This document shows positions 1 through 10,211 of a stretch of 64,000 nt of DNA, one piece after another. Source of the stretch: Spirochaetes bacterium ADurb.BinA120 (lineage in GTDB: Bacteria; Spirochaetota; UBA4802; UBA5368); contig MVZN01000002.1 of NCBI GenBank assembly GCA_002069125.1, positions 1 to 64,000 on the forward strand. The letters are read 5' to 3'. Position 1 is the first letter of the stretch, and each line of letters begins with the position of its first letter. The notes below the pieces were generated by a model that made no database searches, was not told the origin of the DNA, and saw only the letters and a list, made by a program, of their open reading frames with translations. A program made the position numbers and the translations under genes.

Positions 1-3000
1 GCCGGATCCGGTGCGGAATAGCGGCCGTTTCCCGCGGATCTCCACCTCGTACCAGTGCGCGCTGTCGGAGAGCGTGTCTGGGTCGCTCGCGTACATATCG
101 TTCACCCACAGCTTTCCCGTGCCGTCGCTCACCACTATGACCTCCATATAGGAGACGCGCTTCAGATCGGGGTTGCCCTCCGACAGGGTTTTATTGATAC
201 CTCCCGCCCCGTCCCGCAGGTTGAATACAAGCTCCCGCCATATCCCGGTGACATCGTTTGCACACGTATATTCATAGTAATCGTTCTCGCTTGACCCTAT
301 CCTGACGCGGAGCGTGTCGGCGGGATTCGATGACCGCGCGTTGATCCACATATTGAATTTTTTATAGAACCTCAGGTCCATCTGCTTTGAGAACCTGCGC
401 GTAACCGAACCGTTCCCCGCCAGGTTATACTCGATCTGCAACGCGGTTTCAATTTCGGACCGCAGTTCCCTGTCGCTGCGGTCCCCGTGCAGGGACTGGT
501 AGATGTCGCTGCGCAGAAAGGCGAAGGCGTTCTGCCTGTATTCGGGATCGTTCTGGGTGTCAACCATGGTAATCTTGAAACGGCTCGGATCCTCCTCGGG
601 GACTCCATCGATCTTTACGTTCCTCCAACGGGAGGAGACGAACCTTAGGCTGTCGATATATATCTTTCCCGTGGCCGACCCCGAGGACAGCACGAAGAGC
701 CGGACGGCCTCCACCTGTTTTAGCACCTCGAGCTGGTCCTGTGTAAGGCTGTTCCGCGAGAGATAAACCCTGGCCATCCGCCAGTCTCCGCTTCCGACCT
801 CTACCTGGATTGGACCTCCCTGGGCGGCGGCGCCCGGCAGTCGGACATAGCTCTCATATCGGTCGAGCACTCCATTGCCGTTAAGATCCTCAGTATTCAA
901 AACCCCGTCCCCCAGGGTGGAATCGCCCAGCCGCGGCCCCGAGCCGATCCAGGTTTCGTAGCCGCCCGCCGGATTGAACCTGTAACCCCGGTCCTCCTGG
1001 ATGCCGGCCGAGGGGTCGAAATCGAGAAATCCGTTGTGGTTGAGGTCTTCTGTGCCTAAAAGCCCGTCCCCGTCCGAGTCCTCGTCTATCCTCCCCATGT
1101 CGATATAAAGCTCTACCCGGCCCGAAAGCGCCTCTCCGCGATACCATATCTCCATGTATTGCAGGCCCGAGAAATCCACCGCCTCCGAGGAGAGCCTGCG
1201 GGTCACTATGGGGGCATGGGTCTCGGCGCCGGCAAATTCGAACTCCATAACGAGCGAGCGCTGCGATTCGAGCTCGCGTACGGAGTTATCGACGTGCCCG
1301 GTGGCGATGTTATATGGCCCCGGCTTTCTGTCATAAGGGATTGCGTACGGGGTGAATCCGGCGCCCTTGAGGGAGCCCGCGTTCGATGGATCGCGGTAAT
1401 ACTTGTAGTACAGGCGGCCTCGCCTGTTCTGTGGAGTGGAATCGGGCATGGAGGAGAGGATCCAATCCCTGTCGGAGAGGGAGATGCCGGTAATCTCCTC
1501 GGACGACTCCATGTCGTCTATAAGCCCCTTTCCGAAGGTGTTTATGTTTTTGTAGCTCCGCGCGTATTCCGCGTAGGCCCTTATGTCAAACGGGACCGAA
1601 TCTATGGACACCCCCGGAACGGCGTTCAGCATGTCCTTTATTCTTCCTTCGGACAAGGCGAGAGAGGCATCGCCCTCGAACACCATGGTCTGCGAGGGCT
1701 CGCTACCTACAACCGGTATCACCTCGCCACCGGCCGAACGGGTGAACAGGAATGTCCCGCCGATGCCTAACTCGCGGCTTAGCCTGTAGTCGGACCTCAG
1801 CCCCCCGATGAACGACTGGGACTCCGCGGCAAACGGCATATATTCATATTTAATCTCGATGTTGGTTTCCGATCCTATCAGCGGATTATTGGGATTGGAA
1901 AAGCTCAGATATCCCGATGTATGGTCGATCGTGTAGAGCGATCTTGCGATCTCCCGCCCGTCGATTTTAATCCGCACGCTGTCCGGTATTATATTGAAGT
2001 GCTTAAGCTGAAAACTCCTCGCCTCCCTGTAATAATCCACACGCATGTCGTATACCGTACGGTCCGCCGCCAGGACCGATTGGTTCTCGGCGTACACCAG
2101 GGATTTAATGGTATTGGGAGGGCCGGGCAGCACCTGTTTGAACGGCTCCCTCAGGTGGAAACTCACCGTACCCCTCGAATAGTCGACCGTGTATTTTCCG
2201 AGCTTTTCAGTCTCCCCCCTGGTGAGGAGCTGGTTGTTCCCGAAAAACCGCAGCCTGAAGTTTTCCTGAAGCACCTGCCTCTGGCCGATGTAGTAGACCG
2301 ATCTGATCTCGTAAACGTCGAAATTCCGTTTTCCGTCATTGTTCCGGTCGTCTCCGGCATCCTCCTGGATGGCGTATCCGTATTTCAGGAACACGAATAT
2401 TTTCCCGGCAAATTGCCCGCCGGGATGTTTCGGGTCTCCCGGAACGAGCGCCGCAGGGTCAGAGGTGCCGGCACCGCCCCCTATGGTATAGACGGCGAAG
2501 ATGCGCGAATTATGCGGGATCGGCCTCAGGAGGCTTATCGTTCCCGTGCTGAAGTTTATCGTATAGTCGGAGCCCGAGACCATGCGGGTGTAGCCTCCGC
2601 CGTCGATTGAAAGCTCTATCGCGTTCAGGTTGTTCAGGGGGTTCTGGTCGTCCAGGTAGAGATCGAAGCCGTAAGGATCGATATTAACAGGATATGGCAG
2701 GTAGGACTGGGGATCCCCCGGCGGGTTCGAGGTCATGGCGACCGTTGCGAATGGGTCGCCCGGCGGGGCCGAAAGATTGTCGTAGCGCCGATAAGGCTCC
2801 AGTTGGAAATATGTCCCGCGAACATACTGGTACTCCTTAAGGGTGATGTTCCCCGCGGAAGAGTTCCCGCGGAAGTATTCGACCTCCGTCTCGCCCCGCG
2901 TGACGCTCCCGAAGGCCTTCAGTTGGAAATTCCCCTTGCGAAGGCTTACGTCCATTCCCATCCCCTTGGTATCGGTGTCGTCGTAAACCGCGTACTTGGA

Positions 3001-3630
3001 GTTGTTCATCTTGATGTCTATCTGGCCGGCGTTAATCTCCCGTATCACCTCGTCATCACGGACAGCCCGGTACTGCATCCGGTAGACATTGTCGGGCCTG
3101 TCGCTGTCGTGGTCCACATACACCGTAAAGCGTTGGCCGATGCGGCCCTCCACGTGCAACTGCGTTTCGTGTTCCGGGCTGTAGCCGCTCGCAATTACAC
3201 GCGAGACCGGCCGGTCCTGGTCAAACTGCTTATAACGCGAACTCGTAAACCTCGACTTCCCGTAATTGAGATTGAGCTTCGACGATCCGTAGGAGTTGAT
3301 ATCCACCTCGTCCTGTTCCTCTATCCGGAATTCGTCGTAACGGCCGTCCTCCGTGAGAACCCGGTAACGGGGCGCGATGATGTATTTCTCCCAGTCGCCT
3401 TTTCTATAGACCAGAGGCTCCACTTCCGGCTCCCCTGCCTCAACGGGAGGCGCGGTCGGCTCCACATATATACGGGCGGGCTCTGTTTTCTCGTGGGACT
3501 CTATGTATCTCTGAAGTGAATCGCGGAAGCCCGCATTCCTATCGGTCTCCTGGGAGAGCGCGGCGGTTATCAGGTAGAGGGAGGCCCCCGCGGCGACGAC
3601 CTTGAAATAGAGAGAAAGCCGCGGAAACAT
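1..3630 (-). CDS. Very large exported SprA-like outer-membrane/cell-surface protein (3' end beyond window)
   Basis: The reading frame is open from the ATG at 3630 to the left edge, 1210 codons without a stop. It begins with a signal peptide (residues 1-26, basic start then a VVAAGASLYLITAAL core). Residues ~120-250 show a pattern typical of the SprA N-terminal repeats: an EGRIGQRFTVYV segment, then DDEVIREINAGQID, a metal- or ligand-neutral beta-rich stretch and RGTYFQLEPYRRY. Two Asp-rich loops with TEDLNxNGxLD cores lie near residues 850-875 and 900-923, also typical of SprA. SprA is the very large outer-membrane translocon of type IX secretion in Bacteroidota and relatives. Assignment is from remembered motif order, so a distant beta-rich relative is possible. 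An in-frame stop sits a few codons upstream, so 3630 is the first usable ATG; no clear ribosome site precedes it. It follows the M23 peptidase gene on the same strand after 86 nt. Confidence 0.6.
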   Translation of the reverse strand, partial: MFPRLSLYFKVVAAGASLYLITAALSQETDRNAGFRDSLQRYIESHEKTEPARIYVEPTAPPVEAGEPEVEPLVYRKGDWEKYIIAPRYRVLTEDGRYDEFRIEEQDEVDINSYGSSKLNLNYGKSRFTSSRYKQFDQDRPVSRVIASGYSPEHETQLHVEGRIGQRFTVYVDHDSDRPDNVYRMQYRAVRDDEVIREINAGQIDIKMNNSKYAVYDDTDTKGMGMDVSLRKGNFQLKAFGSVTRGETEVEYFRGNSSAGNITLKEYQYVRGTYFQLEPYRRYDNLSAPPGDPFATVAMTSNPPGDPQSYLPYPVNIDPYGFDLYLDDQNPLNNLNAIELSIDGGGYTRMVSGSDYTINFSTGTISLLRPIPHNSRIFAVYTIGGGAGTSDPAALVPGDPKHPGGQFAGKIFVFLKYGYAIQEDAGDDRNNDGKRNFDVYEIRSVYYIGQRQVLQENFRLRFFGNNQLLTRGETEKLGKYTVDYSRGTVSFHLREPFKQVLPGPPNTIKSLVYAENQSVLAADRTVYDMRVDYYREARSFQLKHFNIIPDSVRIKIDGREIARSLYTIDHTSGYLSFSNPNNPLIGSETNIEIKYEYMPFAAESQSFIGGLRSDYRLSRELGIGGTFLFTRSAGGEVIPVVGSEPSQTMVFEGDASLALSEGRIKDMLNAVPGVSIDSVPFDIRAYAEYARSYKNINTFGKGLIDDMESSEEITGISLSDRDWILSSMPDSTPQNRRGRLYYKYYRDPSNAGSLKGAGFTPYAIPYDRKPGPYNIATGHVDNSVRELESQRSLVMEFEFAGAETHAPIVTRRLSSEAVDFSGLQYMEIWYRGEALSGRVELYIDMGRIDEDSDGDGLLGTEDLNHNGFLDFDPSAGIQEDRGYRFNPAGGYETWIGSGPRLGDSTLGDGVLNTEDLNGNGVLDRYESYVRLPGAAAQGGPIQVEVGSGDWRMARVYLSRNSLTQDQLEVLKQVEAVRLFVLSSGSATGKIYIDSLRFVSSRWRNVKIDGVPEEDPSRFKITMVDTQNDPEYRQNAFAFLRSDIYQSLHGDRSDRELRSEIETALQIEYNLAGNGSVTRRFSKQMDLRFYKKFNMWINARSSNPADTLRVRIGSSENDYYEYTCANDVTGIWRELVFNLRDGAGGINKTLSEGNPDLKRVSYMEVIVVSDGTGKLWVNDMYASDPDTLSDSAHWYEVEIRGKRPLFRTGSG

Positions 3631-3716
3631 GGGCGTGGTTTCGGTGTATCACCAGTAGTTTAGGGTATGCCTTCTCCACGCCCGTCGGAACGGAACGTCT
3701 GGGCGCGCCCGAGGCA

Positions 3717-4715
3717 CTACCAGATCCTGCTCATATACGGATAAGGATTTATCGCCACGGTGCCGAGGCGGATTTCATAATGGCAGTGGTTTCCGGTCGC
3801 GGACCCTGTCTGGCCGACGTAGGCCACTACCTGTCCTTTGCGTACGTTCTCGCCGACTCCGACCGCTATGCGCGAACAGTGGCCATAGATCGTCTCGAAA
3901 CCGTACTTGTGACGCACCCGCACCATGTAGCCATAGCCGCCGCTCCAGCCGGACGAAACGACGACTCCGGGCGCGGTCACACGTATCTCCGCTCCGTAAG
4001 ACGCGGCGATATCGATCCCCGTATGGAAGTCGCGGCCGAAACCGAACGGCGACCTGCGCCACCCGAAAAGGGAGGTTATGTGACCCTGGGCGGGAACGAT
4101 CGACGGGGTGTCGTTTATCACCTTGCTGCGGATGTCCACGAAGTTCTTGACGGTCTTGATGGTGTTCGTGGTGCACACCAGGTTTTTCTGAAGCTCTCTC
4201 AGCGTTTCGATCTCCTCCGGAAGGAGGGGTTTCACGCTCTTGTCCTCGGCGATGGACTGGTATTCTCCGGTTTCGAGCTTCCATATTTTATCGAGGTTTC
4301 CGTTGTCACCGGCGGCGAGCTCATAGAGCTCTTCGATGTCCGGGCGCATCTCGTCCATTAGGTCCGCGATGTTGTTGGTGAGCTTCTCGAAGCGCAGAAG
4401 GCTCGATTTCACGTCCCTGTAGTTCATCATCAACCGCGCCTCCTCGCGCTTAGAGCTCGCGTTCTTGATGATGGCGTAAGACGATGTAACCACGACCACG
4501 AGGAAGAGCAGCACGAAGAACGATATGGTGAACTTGGAGATCTGGAAATTGAATATCCTTTTCTCGTTATGGGGGATGAACATCACCGTCATCCTCTCGT
4601 GGCCCTTCTCGCGAAAGCCGTCCCACCATCTGTCGTACTTCTTTTTCCAGATATGATATCTCTCGGAAAAACGCATTTTAAAGCTGTTATGGTATTGCCG
4701 TATCCTGAATTTCAT
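3717..4715 (-). CDS. M23 (LytM-type) peptidase, membrane anchored
   Basis: This 332-residue protein has a cytoplasmic basic start, one transmembrane helix at about residues 62-84, a helical linker, and a C-terminal LytM domain from about residue 212. The zinc-site signatures are both present: HTGID (HxxxD, near residue 231) and HCHYE (HxH, near residue 310), so an active metalloendopeptidase cutting peptidoglycan cross-bridges is expected, although some membrane-anchored homologues act as activators of other hydrolases. The domain faces the periplasm. It is transcribed away from the YkgJ-like gene and ahead of the SprA-like gene. A sigma70-like promoter is proposed at 4766-4792. Confidence 0.9.
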   Translation of the reverse strand: MKFRIRQYHNSFKMRFSERYHIWKKKYDRWWDGFREKGHERMTVMFIPHNEKRIFNFQISKFTISFFVLLFLVVVVTSSYAIIKNASSKREEARLMMNYRDVKSSLLRFEKLTNNIADLMDEMRPDIEELYELAAGDNGNLDKIWKLETGEYQSIAEDKSVKPLLPEEIETLRELQKNLVCTTNTIKTVKNFVDIRSKVINDTPSIVPAQGHITSLFGWRRSPFGFGRDFHTGIDIAASYGAEIRVTAPGVVVSSGWSGGYGYMVRVRHKYGFETIYGHCSRIAVGVGENVRKGQVVAYVGQTGSATGNHCHYEIRLGTVAINPYPYMSRIW

Positions 4716-4765
4716 CCAACCTTCCCAGTAATGACCTTCCGGCCCGGGCCGGGTGTAGCGAGGGA

Positions 4766-4792
4766 ATGTTACATTTTAACAAAAAATGTCAA
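4766..4792 (-). promoter_or_regulatory. Candidate sigma70 promoter for the M23 peptidase gene
   Basis: Reading the minus strand, TTGACA (complement of 4787-4792) and TAACAT (complement of 4766-4771) are separated by 15 nt, ending about 50 nt before the ATG at 4715. The -35 box is perfect, but the spacing is short and the -10 is imperfect. Confidence 0.42.
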
Positions 4793-4981
4793 TATTTCGG
4801 AACCCCTCCGCATTATACAGATTATCGAGAGGCTAAAGCCTAAATGCAACTACTTTTTCCGGCCATCCGGGAAGGGTCTCTGTGCCCCTGGCGGGGTCGA
4901 AAGAATATTACTTGCAAGGCCCACACGGCCGGCCGATTCTATCTTCATACAAGGGCTAAAGACCCGGCGATGGAGTGTCCA

Positions 4982-5623
4982 ATGGATGACGACCTTTTCA
5001 GCATGTTCGAGAAGCGCATAGACGAGGCCTTCGAACAATACGATTCCTACTTCCCGCTGCTCCACTACGCCCTTTACGCTCCGCTCCAGGGCATACTGGC
5101 CGAGGCCGGGGGAGGGATATCCTGTAAAAAGGGCTGCTCCCGGTGCTGTTCCCGAATCGTCGTCGCCAGCCGCCTGGAGGCGCTCGCTCTCATCGACTAC
5201 ATATACGCATTTACCGATTTCGATAGAGAGGGGGCAAACGTCCAGATCGCCGAGCACGCGGCGCTTCTTCGCGGCTTTCTCGACGAACGAAGCGGTGCAG
5301 GCGACGGGGACGCCGTGTGGTTCGAAAAGAACATCCCCTGTCCCTTTCTGCGCGGCGATATCTGCTCGGTCTACGAGGGAAGGCCCCTGTCGTGCAGACT
5401 ATATCACTCCCTGGACGACCCCGAACTCTGCGCCAGGCCGGTCCGCGGCGTTGCCGAGCTTCCGCTCCTCTCCGATGCCGAGAAGCTGTTTCGAATTCTG
5501 GCCCGGAAGATCTCCGCCAGGATCGATCCATCGCTCGAGGTCAACGGCGTGCTTACCATAATGATGGACGAATTTATCGAGAGCGGCGCTTTCAAAAAAG
5601 AAGATCCATCGCCCGGGCAATAG
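4982..5623 (+). CDS. YkgJ-family cysteine-cluster protein
   Basis: The 213-residue product has the cysteine clusters of the YkgJ/CxxCxxCC family: CKKGCSRCC in the N-terminal third and CPFLRGDIC followed by SCRLYHS in the middle. The family is thought to bind zinc or an Fe-S cluster; its reaction is unknown. I chose the ATG at 4982 because GGAG lies 6 nt ahead of it; a longer frame begins at 4844 but adds an unlikely, low-complexity start, and an ATG at 4970 has no site. The 3' end overlaps the convergent radA gene by 32 nt. Confidence 0.8.
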   Translation: MDDDLFSMFEKRIDEAFEQYDSYFPLLHYALYAPLQGILAEAGGGISCKKGCSRCCSRIVVASRLEALALIDYIYAFTDFDREGANVQIAEHAALLRGFLDERSGAGDGDAVWFEKNIPCPFLRGDICSVYEGRPLSCRLYHSLDDPELCARPVRGVAELPLLSDAEKLFRILARKISARIDPSLEVNGVLTIMMDEFIESGAFKKEDPSPGQ

Positions 5624-6920
5624 TCTCCGCCTCGACGACCTCGCCGGCAAAACCGGCCCGGCGCGCCTCGTCCATCTCGCCCTTTGGAACGACGATGCGG
5701 GCGAAGCCCGAACGCGCGAACTCCTGAAACCTCCGCCCCGACTGCGAGACATGGCGCACCTCGCCGGACAGCGCGATCTCGCCGACAAAGCCGGTGGAGG
5801 GCGGGATCTCCCTTCCCTTGAGGCTCGAGGCTATCGACATGGCCACCGCCAGGTCCGAGGCCGTTTCTGTTATACGAAATCCTCCCGCGACGTTTATGAA
5901 AACGTCGAACGTGCCCAGCTTTAAAAGCCCGTGTTTCTCCAGCACGGCGACAAGCAGTATTAGCCTGTTCTGGTCGAATCCGTCGGCCATCCTGCGCGGG
6001 TTCGAGAAGCTCGAAAAACTGACCAGCGACTGCACCTCGAAGAGTATGATGCGGCTTCCCTCGAGCGAAGCCGAGACGGCGTTGCCGGGCGACGACGAGA
6101 GATATGGATTGAGGAAAAGGCTGTTTTTGTCCTTCACCTCCACAAGACCCCTCTCCTCCATGCGGAAGAGGCCTATCTCGTTAACCGACCCGTACCGGTT
6201 CTTGAACGCCCGCAACACCCTGTAGTCCCTGGAGAAATCACCCTCGAAATACAGCACCGTGTCCACAAGGTGCTCCAGGAGCTTGGGGCCTGCTATGGCC
6301 CCGTCCTTTGTGATGTGGCCGATAAGAAGAACTGGAATCCCCGTCCGTTTTGCCATGTCCACCAGGCGTGATGTCGCCTCACGGATCTGACTTACCGATC
6401 CGGCGTATCCCGGCACCTCGGAAAAATAGAGCGTCTGAACCGAATCGACCACCACGCAATCGGGGCGCTCCGTCTCGGCGGTGGCGATGATCTCCTCAAC
6501 CGAAGTGACGGTGGAAACCGAGATCCGGGAAAAGTCCGCGCCGAGGCGCTCGGCGCGGCGGCGTATCTGCGGGGGCGATTCCTCGCCCGAAAAGTAGAAT
6601 GATCGGAAGGAGTTGGCCACCTGTAGGGCAAGGGTGGATTTGCCTATGCCGGGGTCACCCCCTATGAGGATGACCGAGCCGGGAACGATCCCCCCGCCGG
6701 TCACCATGTCGAACTCCGCGATGCCTGTCGCGACGCGGTCGAAGCCGTCCTCGCCGATCTCAGAAAGGGCCACGGGCCGCGCGGCGGGGCCCTTTTCGCC
6801 CTGCGCCGGGCGCGCCGTCGCTATCGTGTTCCATTCGCCGCACGCCGGGCAGCGGCCCGCCCACTTGTGCGTTGGGGCTCCGCAGGCCGAGCAGACGAAG
6901 GGGCTGGGTTTGCGCGCCAT
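5592..6920 (-). CDS. radA: DNA repair protein RadA (Sms)
   Basis: At 442 residues the length is normal for RadA. It carries an N-terminal C4 zinc finger (Cys10, Cys13, Cys24, Cys27), a Walker A motif GGDPGIGKST at 87-96, the RadA-specific KNRYG motif near residue 243, and a C-terminal Lon-protease-like domain. RadA is a RecA-like ATPase that drives branch migration of recombination intermediates. Its start codon overlaps the stop of the upstream mlaD-like gene as TAATG, so the two are probably translationally coupled. The 3' end overlaps the convergent YkgJ-like gene. Confidence 0.96.
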   Translation of the reverse strand: MARKPSPFVCSACGAPTHKWAGRCPACGEWNTIATARPAQGEKGPAARPVALSEIGEDGFDRVATGIAEFDMVTGGGIVPGSVILIGGDPGIGKSTLALQVANSFRSFYFSGEESPPQIRRRAERLGADFSRISVSTVTSVEEIIATAETERPDCVVVDSVQTLYFSEVPGYAGSVSQIREATSRLVDMAKRTGIPVLLIGHITKDGAIAGPKLLEHLVDTVLYFEGDFSRDYRVLRAFKNRYGSVNEIGLFRMEERGLVEVKDKNSLFLNPYLSSSPGNAVSASLEGSRIILFEVQSLVSFSSFSNPRRMADGFDQNRLILLVAVLEKHGLLKLGTFDVFINVAGGFRITETASDLAVAMSIASSLKGREIPPSTGFVGEIALSGEVRHVSQSGRRFQEFARSGFARIVVPKGEMDEARRAGFAGEVVEAETIARAMDLLF

Positions 6921-7795
6921 TACTGCTTCGGCCTGAACAAAAGCTTGGACGGGTCCATCTTCAGCGTATAGAAGAGGTCCCTGGCCAGAATCGAGGCGTC
7001 TCGGATGTTGTTGTAGACCTCCTCGTCGGTAAGCAGTTTCCCCAGCGTCCCCCTGCCGTTCTCGAGACGAAACACCACCTTGTTTAGCTGGCTCGATACC
7101 TCGGAGAGGTTTTTAAGCGTGATGTTGATGTCCTCCTTGTTGGACTCGGAGATTTGCGCCAGGTTTTTCGTGAGCAGGTTGAGCTGGTCCACCAGTATTT
7201 TGCTCTGGACCGATAGGGTCGCGATGGTCCCGCGGCTCACAGCAACGGTCTGGCGCACGTCGTAACGGTTCTCCTCGACCATCTTGTTGAGGTTGGCGAC
7301 GAAGGCGTTGGAGTTCTGGAATATCTCGGCCAGGATTTGCCCTCCGCTTTTATCCTGCATAAAGCCCTGGAAGGTAAGCATCATCTGGTCGAAGCTGGGC
7401 GGATCGATGCCGTACACCCTGTCGCCGTCCTTTAGGTAATCGTCCATGTCGTGCGAGGGCGGAACAAAGACGTTGATGTACTTCTCGCCTATGATGCCGG
7501 TGGTAAAGATCGCGAACTGGGTGGGGCGGATGAGCCGGAACTTCCTGTCGATCCATACGGTCACCTCGGTTTTTTCCGAAGATTGCCTTATGGCCTCCAC
7601 CTGGCCTATCCGGATGCCGCCGGCGATCTTTACCGGCGCCCCCTCGCGCAGGTCGTTCAGAAAGCCGTAGTACACCCTGAGGCGGTAACCGCTCTGTGCG
7701 ATATTGATCTTCGCGAGGATGCCCACGAGAAGCAGAAACAGGGTAAAACTCACCGTGATGACAAGCCCGACCCGTATCTCATTCGTCATCTTCAT
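6920..7795 (-). CDS. MCE/MlaD-family lipid transport protein
   Basis: The 291-residue product has one N-terminal transmembrane helix (residues 9-28) and an MCE domain (about 34-115) with the VKIAGGIRIGQVEAI stretch, followed by an alpha-helical region that in this family forms a periplasmic tube or hexamer. MCE proteins move phospholipids between inner and outer membrane with an MlaE permease and MlaF ATPase; neither is next to it here. The ATG at 7795 is preceded by GGAGG at 6 nt, so I prefer it to an in-frame start at 7846. The gene ends in a TAATG overlap with radA, an arrangement that need not mean shared function. Confidence 0.88.
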   Translation of the reverse strand: MKMTNEIRVGLVITVSFTLFLLLVGILAKINIAQSGYRLRVYYGFLNDLREGAPVKIAGGIRIGQVEAIRQSSEKTEVTVWIDRKFRLIRPTQFAIFTTGIIGEKYINVFVPPSHDMDDYLKDGDRVYGIDPPSFDQMMLTFQGFMQDKSGGQILAEIFQNSNAFVANLNKMVEENRYDVRQTVAVSRGTIATLSVQSKILVDQLNLLTKNLAQISESNKEDINITLKNLSEVSSQLNKVVFRLENGRGTLGKLLTDEEVYNNIRDASILARDLFYTLKMDPSKLLFRPKQ

Positions 7796-7933
7796 AGCGC
7801 GCCTCCAGAGTCCCGCTGGTTTTCGGGCGCCCCGGCGTCCGCCCATTCAACGCATACAGCGGTACCGATAAAAAATCAACCACAGTACGATAAAAACCGC
7901 CGGAATCGAACATGGCCGGCGCCGTCACGGCGC

Positions 7934-7962
7934 TTGTTTTTTCCCCACGTCCGCGCTATATT
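7934..7962 (+). promoter_or_regulatory. Candidate sigma70 promoter for copA
   Basis: TTGTTT (7934-7939) and TATATT (7957-7962) are separated by 17 nt and end 26 nt ahead of the copA ATG. No clear CueR- or CsoR-type dyad is visible between the boxes. Confidence 0.55.
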
Positions 7963-7988
7963 GTTAAATCGACCCGGGGGAAGGCGCC

Positions 7989-10211
7989 ATGGAAGAAAAG
8001 AAAACGATAGACCTTCATATAGGCGGGATGAGCTGCGTTATGTGCTCGCGCACGGTGGAGAGCGCCTTAAGCGGGGTGGAAGGCGTAGACGGCGTATCGG
8101 TAAACCATTCCACGGGGATTGCCCGCGTAAACGCCGCCGACTATGCGCAAATCCGGCTGATGGAAAAGGCCATAAAGGAGGCTGGATACGAGTTCCTGGG
8201 CACGGACGCCGACGATGACCGAAAGCGCGAAGAGGAATGGCGCGAGCGCGACCTCGCCTCCAAGCGCAGGCGCTTCGTCCTCGGGCTCGCCTCGGGCTTC
8301 GTTTTAATGGGCATGATGTATGCGCCCGCCCTGCGACAGCTTCCGCTCTCGTGGATACAACTTATTTTGGCCACGCCGCTCTTTCTATATGTGAGCGCCC
8401 CCATCTTCTCGGCGGCGTGGCACGCCCTGCGAGCGCGAAACCTCACCATGGACGTAATGTACTCCATGGGCATCGGAGCGGCTTACGGCGCAAGCCTGCT
8501 CGGAACCCTGGGGGTTCTCCCGCACGATTTCATGTTCTACGAAACCGCGCTCATGCTCGCCGGGTTTCTCATGCTGGGGCGCTACCTCGAGGGGCGCGCG
8601 CGGGGGCGCACCTCCGACACCATTAAAAAGCTTATGGCCCTAAACCCCGACACGGCCATACTGGTGCGCGACGGGATCGAAACCGAGGTGCCGCTCGAGA
8701 GCGTAGCCCCGGGCGACACTCTCCTCGTGCGACCGGGAGAACGCATCCCCGTCGACGGAGAGGTGCTTTCCGGAGAAAGCTCCGTTGACGAGTCCATGCT
8801 GACGGGCGAATCCATTCCGGCCCTGCGAATGCCGGGCGACACGGTGACCGGGGGCACCCTCAATCTGAACAGCGTGCTCCGCGTTCGCGCCGTTCGCACC
8901 GGAAGCGAAACCGTCGTTGCCGGCATCATCCGCATGGTGAAGGAGGCCCAGGGCTCGCGCATGCCGGTACAGCGCATTGCCGACAGGGTCGTGGGATGGT
9001 TTATTCCGGCCATTCTTTCCATCGCCGTTCTGTCATTTGCGGGATGGTATTTTATGGCCGGCGAATCGCTCCTCTTCGCCTTTACCACCCTTGTGTCGAT
9101 ACTTGTCATCGCCTGCCCGTGCGCCCTCGGGCTCGCCACCCCTACGGCGGTCACTGTCGGCATTGGCCGTGGGGCCGAGCTCGGTATTCTGATACGCGAG
9201 GGAGAGGCCCTCGAAACCGCCGCGCGAGTGAACAGAGTGCTTCTCGACAAAACCGGCACCATCACACAGGGCCGGCCGGCCGTTTCCGATCTGCATTCGT
9301 TCGAATATGATGAAACACAGCTCCTCGAAATCCTTGCCGGCGTCGAAAAGGATTCGATTCATCCCCTCGCCTCGGCCATCGTCGCAGAGGCGAAACGCCG
9401 CGGGGTCGCCCCGAGGGCCGTTACCTCCTTCGATACGCACGCCGGTCGTGGAGTGAGCGCCGAACTCGACGGACTGCGCGCCCTGGTGGGAAGCGTCCAC
9501 TTCCTCGCCGAAAACGGGACAAGGATCGGTGAAACCGAGAAAGCTGCCATGCAAGCCCTCGAGGATGCCGGCAGAACCATTGTAGCGTGCGCGCTCGGAG
9601 GCCGTCTGATAGGCGCCGTCGGAATCTCGGACTCCCCGCGCGAGGACGCACCGGCTGCGGTGGAGGAGCTTGGCCGGATGGGGATTCGGGTCGGCATGAT
9701 CACGGGCGACAATCCTCGCACGGCCGCCGCCGTCGCGCGCGAGGTCGGAATAGACGAGGTGGTGGCGGGAGTCCTGCCGGAAGGCAAGGCCGCCGAGGTC
9801 AACAGGCTTAGGGCAGAAGGGCGGATTGTAGCCTTTGTTGGAGACGGCATCAACGACGCCCCCGCACTCGCCGCGGCCGATGTGGGAATAGCCGCCGGAG
9901 GGGGCACCGATATCGCTGTTGAAAGCGGCCGCATAGTTCTCATGCAGGAGCGCCTGCTTGGCGTTCCTGCCGCGCTCGAGCTAAGCCGCGCCGTAATGCG
10001 GCGTATCCGGCAGAACATCTTCTGGGCCTTCGCCTACAATATCCTGCTCGTGCCGGTCGCCGCCGGGCTTCTCCATCCGCTCTGGGGAATCACCTTCAAG
10101 CCGGAACTTGCGGGACTCGCCATGGCCGCAAGCTCCGTGACCGTCGTGAGCTTTTCCCTGCTCCTAAAGCGCTTCGTTCCAACCGCCTTTCGTCGGTTAA
10201 AAAACCCTTGA
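7989..10211 (+). CDS. copA: Copper-exporting P1B-type ATPase CopA
   Basis: The 740-residue protein begins with one heavy-metal-associated domain (GGMSCVMC near residue 14). Then come eight expected transmembrane helices, the TGES actuator motif, the CPC metal site ([12 protein letters not shown], near residue 374), the DKTGT phosphorylation site (near 419), the HP motif of the nucleotide domain (SIHPLA) and [10 protein letters not shown] (near 617). Helix 7 has FAYN and helix 8 has MAASS, which indicate the Cu(I) group rather than zinc or cadmium. It exports copper from the cytoplasm. The ribosome site GGGGGAAGG precedes the ATG. The following VOC/tetR genes may have their own promoter overlapping the copA stop codon. 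Confidence 0.95.
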   Translation: MEEKKTIDLHIGGMSCVMCSRTVESALSGVEGVDGVSVNHSTGIARVNAADYAQIRLMEKAIKEAGYEFLGTDADDDRKREEEWRERDLASKRRRFVLGLASGFVLMGMMYAPALRQLPLSWIQLILATPLFLYVSAPIFSAAWHALRARNLTMDVMYSMGIGAAYGASLLGTLGVLPHDFMFYETALMLAGFLMLGRYLEGRARGRTSDTIKKLMALNPDTAILVRDGIETEVPLESVAPGDTLLVRPGERIPVDGEVLSGESSVDESMLTGESIPALRMPGDTVTGGTLNLNSVLRVRAVRTGSETVVAGIIRMVKEAQGSRMPVQRIADRVVGWFIPAILSIAVLSFAGWYFMAGESLLFAFTTLVSILVIACPCALGLATPTAVTVGIGRGAELGILIREGEALETAARVNRVLLDKTGTITQGRPAVSDLHSFEYDETQLLEILAGVEKDSIHPLASAIVAEAKRRGVAPRAVTSFDTHAGRGVSAELDGLRALVGSVHFLAENGTRIGETEKAAMQALEDAGRTIVACALGGRLIGAVGISDSPREDAPAAVEELGRMGIRVGMITGDNPRTAAAVAREVGIDEVVAGVLPEGKAAEVNRLRAEGRIVAFVGDGINDAPALAAADVGIAAGGGTDIAVESGRIVLMQERLLGVPAALELSRAVMRRIRQNIFWAFAYNILLVPVAAGLLHPLWGITFKPELAGLAMAASSVTVVSFSLLLKRFVPTAFRRLKNP

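Noticed and set aside
1159-3519. Several 200-240-residue plus-strand frames opposite the SprA-like gene
   Set aside because: They lie opposite an uninterrupted 1210-codon minus-strand frame with a signal peptide and family-like motifs.
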